Part shown: positions 12,578 through 23,674 of the stretch, piece after piece
How positions within the stretch are numbered: position 1 is the stretch's first letter
Layout of the letters: the number at the start of each line of letters is the position of its first letter
Source of the DNA: Climacteris rufus
Lineage: Eukaryota > Chordata > Aves > Passeriformes > Climacteridae
Reading direction: 5' to 3'
DNA length: 64,000 bases
Assembly (NCBI GenBank): GCA_013398175.1
Contig: VZRZ01005953.1
Span: 124,001-188,000 of the forward strand
Notes under the pieces: model-generated
Seen by the model: only the letters and a program-made list of their open reading frames with translations
Told to the model about the DNA's origin: nothing
Database searches by the model: none
Program-made: the position numbers and the translations under genes

Positions 12578-13047
12578 CTTTCTTTATTTCTTACTTAGAA
12601 AATCTAACAACTGTCACCTCTCCTTTCTTTTCCTGTTCATTAGCTATCTCTGACTTTCTAGGTCCACATGTATCAATCTCATAATATTTATTATTAGTCA
12701 TTAGGCTACTGTGGGGAAATTTTATAATTAGGAATTAAGAAGATCTCAGGAACAGTACTTGAACTTTATTTAAAATGTTTAAAGGAGAAGCACGAGACTT
12801 AAGACAATTCTTCCACTCCTTATTGACTATTAACTCCAAATATAGTAAAATCCTGGGAAATTAAAAAAAAAAAGTAAGGGGAGAAAAAGAAGTGGAAAAA
12901 TCCCCACCTTTGAAAAGGAACTGAAATACAATGAAAATTTATTTGATAAGCTAATAAAGTTTAAGTGCTATGCATAAAGTTACAGAGAACCAGGGTATGT
13001 AAGGCAGAAGAGGAAAAAAAAGGAAATTAGTTTTTCTTAGCCCATAC

Positions 13048-13206
13048 CTGATAGCAGCAATTCCATATTGCTGTTTGTAAGTGTTGCATTTACTCTTCCT
13101 GAAGTTGCATTGAAACTGGTGACTGTCAAAGTCATGGGTTGTTTCTTGCTTTTGTAATTGTAAGATCCTTTCCATATATAATTTTGGGCAAATACATCAT
13201 CAGGAA
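13048..13206 (-). CDS. CSMD3: CSMD3 exon w14: stalk module
   Basis: 159 nt, phase 1 to phase 1, 53 codons. Starts VPDDVFAQNYIWKGSY and ends NMELLLSG. It has no cysteine and is rich in Thr, Ser and Asn, with two NAT glycosylation sequons (FNATSG, VNATLT). It follows the last sushi domain and the short w13 linker. Pattern and length suggest a small beta-rich domain completed by w15 (LLLSG|VYKSQ), but I know no named family for it. Acceptor GTCTGTATAG, donor GTATGG. Confidence 0.93.
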
Positions 13207-15300
13207 CTATACAGACAAAATTATGTTTCAATACATATTGCAATATGTAATACTTATGAAGTCAAATATCCACCAAAATGTGTGATAAATATTAGCATTT
13301 TCTTTCCTTTACTATCTCTAAATCTAGTAGGCATAATTTTCACATACAAAGCATAGAAACCTGGCATGGACTTTTACAAAAGAAATTCATTTGTACTCAA
13401 GAACACAACCACAACTGTATCTTTATTTAATTTTTTCCTAAAATATGGACCTGTGCTAGAATTAAACCAGTTCCACAAATTCTAGAAGCTTTATCCAGAA
13501 GATCATATTCCACTCACTGTAGAATTTTTTCTATGCCAGCACAGACAGCTCAGGACATATAGCTAGCATTAAATTTTGAAGAATTAATATCTATTTAGAT
13601 ACCAAAGTTTTTATAAGTATCTTTAAATTACACTAAAGATTATAAGCATTTCCTTTACCAACTAGTCAATTTTTCTATTGAAAAAATTATATAAAAAGTT
13701 TCATCTTGTCTTCAAACGCTTAAAAACATTATAAGCTTCACCAGGAGAAAAAAATTAATTCTCTAATTTAAAATTTAAAACAGATCATAATCTGTTGGAG
13801 AACAAATATGCTAGATTTATACCTTTACATCTAATAGATCTAATGATCTATTTATCATTTATCATTAGCAAACTGTAAAATGATTCATTTAAGTAATGTT
13901 ATTCCAGCAACCAAAAACCCTCACCAAAACAACAAAAAGCTACATATGAAGTAAAAACAGATACATGCAAATCTTTAAAATCTTGACATATCTTTTAAAC
14001 AATTAAATTTAAAGTGACTTAGGATGCATTTGCCATACTTTCCAAAGTAATGTATCAAAGTTAGCCCAGTAACAATCACTATTTAAAAACAGCACTTTCA
14101 CATTATTTGAGGTATTTCACACTGAACTTAAAGCTCTGTGTTCATCAGTGAATTGGCATTTCATGTCAGAAAAGCAGAGAAGAATATTTGCGCCATTCTG
14201 TCTCAGGATACCCCTAAATTCAAGACTGGGGCACACTGGAATACCCACAGTTTTCCTTCATCATTTATTTTATGCAATATAAATACAGGTTGTCTTCTCC
14301 ATGGAGGGTTAAAGAACTTTTCTATTTTTTATCTATGTATGTGTGAGTATATACATACATGTTTCTTGAAAAAACATTTAGATTCTGGACCTGCAAGCAA
14401 GGAAATTGCATGGTGGAAATGCTGTGATGCTGCTGATTTGTAATCTGCCTGAAATTTTTTTACCTGCTTTTAGGAAAATTTATCTTTATGTGTTATACTT
14501 GCAATTCATTGGGATTGCACAAAATGAATTAAATTTTTCTGAATTAAAAACTTGATGACTACCATTCAGCAGTACATCCTTGACAAACACACTTTTGAAG
14601 CAAAATGTTTAAACGCAAAATGTTTTAAAAAAAAAAAAAGCCCCAAATCCCCGTATGGTAAGGTACTATTTTAAAATCTCATTCATTATCAGTAGAAATT
14701 TAATAAGTTTATAGTCAATGGTTAATTTTAGTTTAGGAGACTGCTCTTTTCAAAAAATCTCTTCAGTGGACAGAGAGCTTCTCCTGTCAGGACATCCAAA
14801 CATGGTCTTCAGCAAATCTGTTAAAACTGGAGGCTTTGGCCAGAATTAGAGACATTACCATGTCTCAGCTAAAATTAGCTTTTTCGAAGGCTAAGTTGAA
14901 GGCTAATGCTAAGTATTTAGGTAAAGTAATTTAAATTAGCAATATATAAAATGTGCAGGAATGAAGAAAACTGTGAAACATCTTTGAATTATTTCGAGGT
15001 GAGTAGCATAGTTTCTAAATAGATAATTGCACAGAATCTTACACAGAACACAGTGATTTCAGTGAAACTAATAAAACTCTCATCACATAACTGAAATTGT
15101 GTACAGATATAAATTATACCATACAGTAGATTGTCTTTAACATTGAGGAATAATTTAATTTTTTTCCCCCCTTGTTAATCTAGTGCCTAATCTAATACCC
15201 TTCACACATTCTAAGCCACTCTGTGCAACCTCACTAAACTGATCCTGATTATCTTTTCTACCAAAATTGTTTAAAACTATATATACCTTGAAGTACTTAC
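13207..15300 (-). other. Intron w13-w14
   Basis: 2.1 kb AT-rich intron. Small inverted repeats occur near 13835-13870. No transposon or exon was recognised. Confidence 0.7.
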
Positions 15301-15366
15301 CACTTAATTTGGGACTTGGTGTTCCCAAAGCTGGTCTGGGGTCCTTCACTAATATTTTGGAACCAG
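15301..15366 (-). CDS. CSMD3: CSMD3 exon w13: short linker exon
   Basis: 66 nt, phase 1 to phase 1, adding 22 residues: a split Ala codon, then GSKILVKDPRPALGTPSPKL. It is Pro/Lys-rich with no cysteine, a flexible spacer between the last sushi domain (w12) and the stalk (w14). Acceptor TTCTAACAG, donor GTAAGT. Being symmetric and small, it could be skipped without breaking the frame and is a good candidate cassette exon. Support is the exact splice sites, the open frame joining both neighbours and my memory of a similar linker in CSMD proteins. Confidence 0.85.
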
Positions 15367-15953
15367 CTGTTAGAAAGAATGAGTGACATAAAGACAATTC
15401 AGTAGCAAAATGTTACTCAGCAAAATGACAATAATTTCCATCATGGAATTTATTTGTTGAAAAGCATATAAGATGATGTTTCAAACTAAAATATGAATGA
15501 GATTTCAGTCAGTATAAAACTCTAGTATCACAGGAGCACTTGCACACAGATTTCTTCTGTTGCCCTATTTCCTCCTAAATCAGGCACCTGGATGTTATCA
15601 AGTCATTTTCAGTAGTCAAACAGTGCAGGGTTTCACTTCAGAATCCATGTTTCAGAATTTACAGTCCTGGACTATGCTCCTAATATGTGAGATGTCTTCT
15701 AATATATAATCTAATCCTGGCTATGTCACTCAAATCAGCAACAGTGAACAGAGCTTTGACTGGAAGCAATATAAGATCAAACAGTGAAGACATACATAAC
15801 AAGGGAGTTTGAAATTGTTTCTCTACAGGACTTAATTATTTTCAACAGTACTGAGTGAGACATCCTTTGTTCAAGACTGAAAACCCATAGATGTCAACTT
15901 AATCTCTTAATATTGAAGGAGAAGGTCACTCATTCTTTAAAGAACAACAACAG

Positions 15954-15975
15954 AAAAAAAAAAAAAAAAAAAAAA
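15954..15975. repeat. A22 homopolymer
   Basis: An uninterrupted run of 22 A in the intron. No recognisable retroelement body lies in front of it. Confidence 0.9.
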
Positions 15976-17010
15976 CAAAAGAGGCATTATCTCCAGCTGC
16001 TCAGGTGATACAAGAACTGGAAGTGGGAGAATTTAATTTCTTCTCTATTTAGAGCAGGAACTCTCCCATCACTGAAGATGATGAGCTAAATGCACTAGAA
16101 CAGTATTATTTCCTGGAGATGAAACCATTTTATTTTGAAGAACCTAATTTGGATTCACTGGAACATAAAGAAGACAAATAATTCTGTCTTCTAATATAAA
16201 ATCCTAAATACTAAATCTAATTTTTTTAAAAATTTCTGTAACATATTTTCAGGACATTGAGAAATTAAGCTATATGACAATGTAGATACAATTATAGCTA
16301 TTGTTTAATGCTTAAAAGAAAATTCTCGAAAAGTTTCCATACAATTGGGTAGTACAATTAAAGTTATTTCTTTCAACATCAGCAGCAGAAAATTCTTGGA
16401 TTAAAATACAATTTATGAATCACATTTCGCCTTCCATAATACTTTGCAAGTACCAAACAAGTCATAATCTTCCTGGCTGCTAGCTTTCTAGCACTTTGTC
16501 AAAGCTCCGCTTTATTTTCTCCCAGCACTTGCCTGGCATGCGATGCCAGGACACCTGTTTTTTAGTAATACAAACTATTCATTTCCTATTTCCCTTCCAA
16601 GTGGCAGTGTTTGGCTATGAAGCCTTTGAATGCCTTTGTAAGAGCCCTGGGGATAACAGCATCTGAAACATTAGGTAACAGTACTCTGAAAAGGCCTTTA
16701 ATTATTCAGGAAATAGAATTCCAAATGGTTCCTACATTTGAGGATTTTCCTTATCTCACAAGAAAACCACCTTTCTCACCATGACTTGGCTACGATGTTT
16801 TCCATGGCCTACGATAACAAAGTGGATAGTAAAAACTAGAAACAAAATAAAAGGTTGGAACATCAAGGATAAAGTAGATACATTTTGTTTTCTGTAGTAG
16901 TATACAGTTCCTTACAGAAAAATATAAAATAACACTAAACCCTATGGATTAATTTCACACAGTGATTCAGACATCTTTTTGGACTTCAGGCATCTTTTTT
17001 AAATATCAGT

Positions 17011-17665
17011 ACAGAATCATTCAATCATTTAGGTTAGAAAAGACCTCTAAGATCATCAAGTCCAACAGCTAACCTAACACTATCAAGTCCTCCACTACGT
17101 TATGGCTCTAAATGCCACATCTATTCATCTGCCTCCAGGGATGGTGACACCACCACTTTCCCAGGCATCCTATTCCAATGCTTGACAACCCTTCTTAATT
17201 TTACCTAATAATTTTTCCTAATATCCAACCTAAACCTGCCCTGGCATAACTTTAGGCTATTTTCCCTCATTGCTTGTTAATTTGAAGAAGAGACCAACAC
17301 TCACCTTGCTACAACCCCTATTCAGGTAGTTGTAGAGAGCAATAAGGTCTCCCCTCAACCTCCTTTTCTCCAGGATAAAGACACCCAGCTTCCTCAGCGT
17401 CTCCTCATAAGACTAGTGCTGCAGATCTTTCACCAGCTTCATTGCTCTTCTTTGGACACAGTCCAGTACCTCAATGTGTTGGAGTGAGGGGCCCAAAACT
17501 GCACACACTATTCAAGGTGTGGTCTCACTAGTGCCAAGTACTGAGTGACCACTAAGCAGGTCACTTTGTCATAGAAGGAGATTTGGTTCATCAAGCAGGA
17601 CCTGCCTTTCATAAAAACTTGCTGACTGGGCCCAATCAAATTGTTGGCCTGCATGTGCCAACTGC
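17011..17665 (-). mobile_element. CR1 LINE 3' fragment
   Basis: Read on the minus strand it ends at 17011 with the CR1 tail; on the plus strand this reads ACAGAATCATTCAATCATTTAG. Typical phrases on the plus strand follow: AAGACCTCTAAGATCATCAA, a TCCAACC block, and 'ctccttttctccaggataaa'. Same orientation as CSMD3. The 5' truncation point is vague (17600-17665), and the exon w12 donor begins at 17727. Confidence 0.88.
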
Positions 17666-17727
17666 AAGCAAAGAAAGGCACTGAAATATCATAGATGACA
17701 GATGCAGTGGGAAACAGAAGAGCTTAC

Positions 17728-17907
17728 CTTGACAAACTGGAACCTTCCCAGTCCATGTGCCATCAGACCTACAGGCTCTGTGCTCTGATCCTCCTGCTAA
17801 GAAGAAGCCTGGCTGACAAGTGTAAATCAATGTATAACCAAGAGAGGGAAGATCCATTCCTGCAACATTAGCATGACTTGGTGCTTCTGGTTGTTTACAG
17901 CTGTGAG
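17728..17907 (-). CDS. CSMD3: CSMD3 exon w12: sushi domain S11 (last)
   Basis: 180 nt, phase 1 to phase 1. This is the last sushi domain before the stalk. Framework: HSCKQPEAPSHA for Cys1, YTCQPGFFLAGG for Cys2, HRACRSDGTWTG for Cys3 plus the conserved Trp, and KVPVC for Cys4. All four cysteines for the I-III and II-IV disulfides are present. No N-glycosylation sequon. Acceptor TCTTTGTAG, donor GTAAGC. A CR1 copy starts only about 60 bp past the donor. Confidence 0.95.
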
Positions 17908-19171
17908 CTACAAAGAAAAGATAAAATATCCTTCTGTCAAAATGGTGAAAATATTTCTGAAAACACAGTCTATGCCAAATCTGACAGCTAATGTACAAAG
18001 TAAAAAATCAATAGAAATTACATACTAATATATTTTAGTTCACATTATAAATTATTATATAGTCTATAAAATATCACCCCAAGCCTGTAAATACACTCTT
18101 AAACATGGACCTTTCAATTACAAGGGAGTAAGAACTGACTTAAATGCACTTGCATGAATAAAATTGTCTGCATATGAGAACAGAACCAGCACACATCATA
18201 CCAGACTTAAAATACATGGCTTGTATCTTACATCACTTACAACATCTGTGTAGCATTGACTAACAGTAAATAAACAGGCCAGTTGGAAAACACTATGAAA
18301 GATCAAGGAGAAATTGAAGGTGAGTTATAAATATCAGAAAAATTAATTACCATTTCTAATCTCATGTGAAGTGTCTTATATATTTAACAATCACCAGAAT
18401 CTGGGATTTTTGTGTTATCTCAAAGACAGCATACCTCCAAGAGCAGAGTTCACCTTTCAACACACTGAGCTACTGATTTGCTGTTTGCTTAAGATTAACG
18501 CTAACACCAACTGAAATAATACTAATGCTGTTTCTTTCTGTGCATATGTTATGCATTCACTGAAGTGATTCTGTAGGGTCACACTTTCTAAGGAAAGACT
18601 ATTTCCAGAAAAATACAGCTGAACTAGAAAGACTAATCATGATGTTATATCTTTAGTAAAATATCACTATTTACCAAAGTGTAAAATGTAAAATCTATGA
18701 AATGCTACTGTCTATACACTAAGAAGATTCTCTCTATTCTCTCTATTTTTGCAAACTCTTTTCCCCCCTCTTAAAATACCATGACTCATCTGTTGGGAAA
18801 CAGTTCAAGCTCTTTACCAGAACTGATTTTACTTATATGCTTTCCTACATATTTTAGAATAGGGACTTTCAATATGTTCTATTCTCATCACCTCCTCTCT
18901 GAGTTGAAAATGTTGCACCCTCTTTGATAGAAACTGACTATATGGATGAAACTCTGCCTATTTTCTCTCTCTTTTTTTCTTAATTCTATAGTTTACTGTA
19001 GAACAATTCACTCACAAAATCATACTTCTAGTCGCTGCAAGCTAGTGATGCAAATTTCCTTTAACTTTCAGTTAATAAAATCATATAGATTAATTTTATG
19101 ACAATGTTACCACAGCAAAATAGTCTAGATTAAAAAAAAAATAAGAGGAAAAAAATGTATCATTTACTTAC
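17908..19171 (-). other. Intron w11-w12
   Basis: 1.3 kb AT-rich intron with no repeat or extra exon recognised. Confidence 0.75.
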
Positions 19172-19283
19172 GTATACATTCTGGCTGGATTCCACTCCAT
19201 GTAAGATCAGGAAGGCAAGTTCGTGTTGTTGAACCATGGAGAAGGTGTCCTTTTTTACAGTGAAATTGAACAACATTTCCCAC
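19172..19283 (-). CDS. CSMD3: CSMD3 exon w11: second half of split sushi S10
   Basis: 112 nt, phase 0 in and phase 1 out. It starts VGNVVQFHCKKGHLLHGS, carrying Cys2, then TRTCLPDLTWSG (Cys3 and Trp) and IQPEC (Cys4). Cys1 is missing here and lies in w10, so the two exons make one domain across an 8-kb intron. Together they are 186 nt, the same size as a normal sushi exon of this gene. Acceptor TTTTCAAAAG with a weak pyrimidine tract, donor GTAAGT. Confidence 0.95.
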
Positions 19284-20824
19284 CTTTTGAAAAGCAGAAA
19301 ACACAGTGATACTGTTATGACCAAATATGAGTTGGGATTTTTTTTCCAAATTTGATCACTGTTTCACATAATACAGACTTGATAAGTTGTGATTCTCTTT
19401 CTGTAGAAAGTAAATTAATTTCACAGAACAATTTTATATGAAATAAAATATTGCTTCATTCTCAGTAGAATAACTGTCCCCTCAAAATCAGATCCTCCAC
19501 GGAAGAAAATCGAAACCTCATCTTCTGTGGTCTCTTTAGTGTGTTACTTTGGGCCTGGAACAGGCCCAACACTGTGAGTTTGGAAACAAAGCTTACAGTG
19601 GCTTCCTCACTCTGGAACAAGAAGGAGCCAGTTGGGCAAAATTGCAGCAAACCAGGGAAGTCACGGAACTGAAATAGGTATTAGATGCTGCTGGACTTTT
19701 GCTGAACTAGACCCCACTTTGTGGAATACTGGATATATTAACAACTTATAATGAGAAATACTTGATTAGAACAGATGGGCCTGGTCAACAACACTGTCTC
19801 ATGTTTCAGAATATTCCTACAATATTTTAATTTTGTTTATTGATGACAGGAGGTAAAAAACAACTGCTCTTTATACCACTGTGATGATAGAAACTGGAAC
19901 ACAACTACATTACAATTTACAATAGGAATTCATCTGAGATTAGTTTTTAATTATTATTCTTATTATGGGTATGTGTTATACAAAAAGGAAAATAGAATTC
20001 TTACAGTTTCTGTACAAAGATAAAATGGATTAACCTGTTCAGCATGTCCAGTCATGGTGAAATTGATGAAAATGCAAATAATTCTTAGTTTCCATAAAAA
20101 GCAAGGAAATTAGATTAGAAGTATAACATTCAGAGAGTATTGTATTACATAGTGTCAGTGGTTAACTCAAATATTAAGGTGCACAGATCGAATCTACTGT
20201 TCTGCAGTACCTGTCTTAATATATTTACCAACTCATGTTTTGACAAGAAGTTGAAAACTTTAAACTGTCTGTGATGGCACATTTATAGTTCTGTTTTGGG
20301 TTTAATTGTTTCCATTATTTTGTTTAAATGCATAACACTTGATTCAGACTGATACTCAAAGGTAAAACGCGGATCCTTTCCCAACAGTTTAGTAATGAGA
20401 AACAGTATTTCACTGTTACAAGTATTCATTTGAAACTTTATAGTACTATTCCATTTCAGCTCAAGTTTCTCATCAGAATGAAATTTAATAATAACCCATG
20501 AAGTACAGATAGTAGCTCATCAACACAGGATGTGATTTAAAATTCATATCTTTTTTTTTTTTTTTCTCTTTTCTGTGTTCACTGGACTATGTAATTACTT
20601 TTGAAGATTTTGAAGAAAATACACTAAATCACTTGTATGATTAAGCAAAAATTAGTAAACTACTATAAGTTTTAGAAGTTGAATCAAATAGATATAAATG
20701 TTTCTTTTTTTTTTTTTTTCTTTCCCTTTTGGTAAAGATCTTAGTTAAAACAAATACCATTATATTACTTTTAAAAAGTACTAGCCTTATGGGAGATGTG
20801 TTCATATGTGTGCGTATTACTACA

Positions 20825-21989
20825 TCAGTTGACAAGGTAAGGGCTACAGATGTCATTTATTGGGACTTCTGTACAGCCTTTGACATAGTCCCCCCAACAT
20901 CCTTCTCTGTAAATTGGACAAAGAGGGATGTGGTGAGTGGACTGTTTACATGGATAAGAAAGTGATTGCACAGTCACCTCCAGAGAGCAGCATCATTGTC
21001 TCAGAATCAATGGCACATGGTGTCCCTCAGGGGTCAGTATTGGCACCAGTGTTATTTAATATCTTCCTTAATGACACAGATGAAGGGATCGAGTGCACCC
21101 TCAGCAAATTTGGCAATGACACCAAGTTGAGTGGTATGGTTGACACTCCTGAAGGATGGAATCCATCCAGAGGGACCTGGACAAACTCAAGAAGTGGGCC
21201 CATAGGGGCCATGAGTTTAGTAACACCAAGTAGAAGGTGCTGCATCTCGGTTGGGCTGTGGAATTAACAGATTGAGAGCAGCCCTGCTGAGAAGGACTTG
21301 GGGGTGCTGGGGATGCTGGACATGGGCCAGCAACATGCAGCTGTAGCTCAGAAAGCCAGTTGTATCTTGGGCAGCATCAAAAGCAGCGTGGGGCAGCAGG
21401 TTAGGGGAGGTGATTCTGCCCCTCTGCCCCTCTCTGGTAAGACCTCACTTGGAGTCCTATGTCCAGCTCTGTGGGTCTCAGCATAAGAAAACCATGGACT
21501 AGTTGGAGCAAGTCCAGAGGAGGGCCACCAAAATGTTCAGAGGGATAGAGCACCTATCCTATGGGGAAAGGCTGAGATAACTGGGTTTGTTAAGCCTGGA
21601 AAAAAGAAGGCTTTGGTCTGACCTAATTTTGGCCTTCCAGTACCTGAATGGAGCCTACAAGAAACACGGAGAGGGACTGTTTGCAAAGGCATGCAATGAA
21701 AGGGGGATAAGGCATGCAAGGATAAGGGGGAATAGATTAAAAAAGAGAGTATGTTTAAATTGTATAATAGGAGACAGTTCTTTTTTTGTGAGGGTGGTGA
21801 GGGACTGGCACAAGTAGCCCAGAGAAGCTGTTGATGCCCCATCCCTGGAAGTGTTCACGGCCAGGGTGGATGGGGCTCTGAGCAACCTGGTCTAATGTAA
21901 GGTGTCCCTATCCATGGCAGGGGGGCTGAAACTAGATGATCTTGAAGGTCCCTTCCAACTCAAACCATTCTATGATTTTATGATTTCAT
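20825..21989 (+). mobile_element. CR1 LINE fragment, 3' end of ORF2
   Basis: Antisense to CSMD3. Legible RT relics include WDFCTAFDIV near 20860, HGVPQGSVLAPVLFNIFLND near 21015, FGNDTKLSG near 21110 and the standard 3' phrases (GATCTTGAAGGTCCCTTCCA near 21940). It ends TTCTATGATTTTATGATTTC at about 21989. Stops and frameshifts interrupt all frames. Confidence 0.9.
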
Positions 21990-22190
21990 AAGAAACACAA
22001 CCTTTATATATGTAAACCCCAAAGCAGCATCAAAAATGAACAGTTGCCCAAAGGATGAAGATGTTTTAGAGGTGCTGCCATGCTGTTCAAGACAATGACT
22101 AAATGAAAAAATATTACAAGAAATATGTAATAACCAACCTAGTATATTAATTAATCATATAGAGCATATATAGTAATTATTAAATAAAGA

Positions 22191-22255
22191 AAAGTAGACC
22201 ACAAAGCTTTTTAAAATTACATTTATTTGTTTAATAAAGTTTTGTGGTCTACTTT
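22191..22255. repeat. Inverted repeat, 15-bp perfect arms
   Basis: AAAGTAGACCACAAA (22191-22205) and TTTGTGGTCTACTTT (22241-22255) are exact reverse complements. Pairing extends to 20 bp with one mismatch, leaving a loop of about 25 nt. It could be the ends of a tiny foldback element or an RNA hairpin. It sits 200 bp after a CR1 tail and 20 bp before the CTCF-like site. Confidence 0.8.
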
Positions 22256-22275
22256 GCAACATTCTTGTGTCAGAG

Positions 22276-22291
22276 ACACCAGGTGGCGCTA
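22276..22291 (+). promoter_or_regulatory. CTCF-like binding site
   Basis: ACACCAGGTGGCGCTA agrees at 14 of 16 positions with the vertebrate CTCF core that I recall (CCACCAGGGGGCGCTA), including the GG-GGCGCT block. It stands out from the AT-rich surroundings because of its CpG and GC content. Occupancy is not shown by sequence alone. Confidence 0.5.
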
Positions 22292-23400
22292 CAATACAGG
22301 ATTCTATGCTCAAAAATTCCCCATCATGAGATGTTCTGATTTGTTCTAGTTTTTATTCTACAGCTTGAATAGAAGCATTAGTACTCTGGGCAACAGTGTT
22401 TGCATCCAATCTTGTAAAAAAAATAAATTCCTTGTATAGTGCTCAATCATTTCTGTTCCATAGGTGCTTTTTCTACAGTCTCAGTTATGGTTTGGATATT
22501 CCCAAAATTAACATCACTAACTTTCTTTTTTGGGCAGGAGGGCTAAAACCCAAAAACCATACAGTTGTTATTCTATAACAGGAGAAATATCAATCTGAGG
22601 AGAAAATGCATAAATATCAACATGTATCCGTTTATAAAGTACTCTAGATAATTTTTTCAACAAATAAGATTATAATAATGCATAAGAATTATCAAATTAA
22701 TAATAAGAAGCTGTTATCCTTGTTATTTCTTATATTCCTTATAGGAATAGAAGATACTTCTAACTCCCATGAGTTACTCTACAATCAATTATTTTTTAGG
22801 TTTCAGTTTACCAAAGAACATGAAGATACTCTAACAAACTTCTCCATTCACAGAAATTCATGCCAAAGAATTGAGAAGCTAAGGGGATGTCAGTCATTTC
22901 TCTTCACTAATTCTTAACATCATATTTTACGTGAATGAAAGCATACCTCATGAAGTTTTCGCCATATCTGTAGTTTGATAGCCCAGTAATACATTATTGC
23001 TACTACTAGAAACAGGGTTTTGAATTTGCAAGACTGCTGGCCAGAGGCATGACAGGCTTCCTTTTCCTGAAAGTGTCTTGAGATGCCTGGAGTTTTGTGT
23101 TTGTTTTCTTTTGGTTTTGTTTTCTTTTTAAACTTGCTTTAGATGTAAAATCCAAATTTCCTGTGATTGGGTGGCTCTGATCAGTTTTTATGCCTTTCTT
23201 TATCTTTGTATGGTACAACCACAGCTTTACATCCATAGCAGTAAAAAGAGAATCTAATATGTGCAAAATGAGCTACTTCCCACTAATATGATGTGGTACA
23301 GAGAAATAGAGGCCTGATGCTGGAACTATAAGAAAGCCCTCGAGAAATGGAGACAACAGGATGCTGTGAAGAAGACTACAGTGGGACTACGACAAGAGAT

Positions 23401-23433
23401 GCAACATGGTCTTAGCACTGGAGACCATGTTGC
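23401..23433. repeat. Perfect 12-bp hairpin
   Basis: GCAACATGGTCT (23401-23412) and AGACCATGTTGC (23422-23433) pair perfectly around a 9-nt loop. It is 210 bp left of the assembly gap. No known RNA family was recognised. Confidence 0.75.
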
Positions 23434-23645
23434 TTTGAACACGCTTAAACACAGGCCTGGACACAATCAGGTTTCAGAGGTAAAAAATAACAAGTACCTA
23501 GCATAGGTGAAATGTACCTTATGGTACAGATTGAAATGTAATATGTATAATTTGGAGCTGCAGTGTGAGTGGTGTAAAAGCATGCTAGAAACATTACAAA
23601 TAACCCCAGGTGAAACACAAACGACAGAGACAAAAAAAAAAAAAA

Positions 23646-23674
23646 NNNNNNNNNNNNNNNNNNNNNNNNNNNNN
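23646..23674. other. Assembly gap (N run)
   Basis: 29 undefined bases, preceded by an A-run and followed by an A-rich stretch. The real gap length is unknown; a low-complexity A tract is the likely cause. Confidence 0.97.

Larger units (their letters stand above)
8737..13047 (-). other. Intron w14-w15
   Basis: 4.3 kb. It holds a perfect 13-bp hairpin near 8942-8971, a degraded avian LTR at about 9640-10028 and a CR1 3' fragment at about 11420-12577, each listed separately. The rest is AT-rich with no recognisable feature. Confidence 0.8.
15367..17727 (-). other. Intron w12-w13
   Basis: 2.4 kb. It contains a 22-nt A-run (15954-15975), a short hairpin at 16532-16550 (arms CCTGGCAT and ATGCCAGG, loop GCG) and a minus-strand CR1 at about 17011-17665 that ends close to the w12 donor. 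Confidence 0.8.

Noticed and set aside
6557..13206. Direct splice of w14 to w16
   Set aside because: The phases do not match and the joint gives an early stop; exon w15 at 8624-8736 resolves it.
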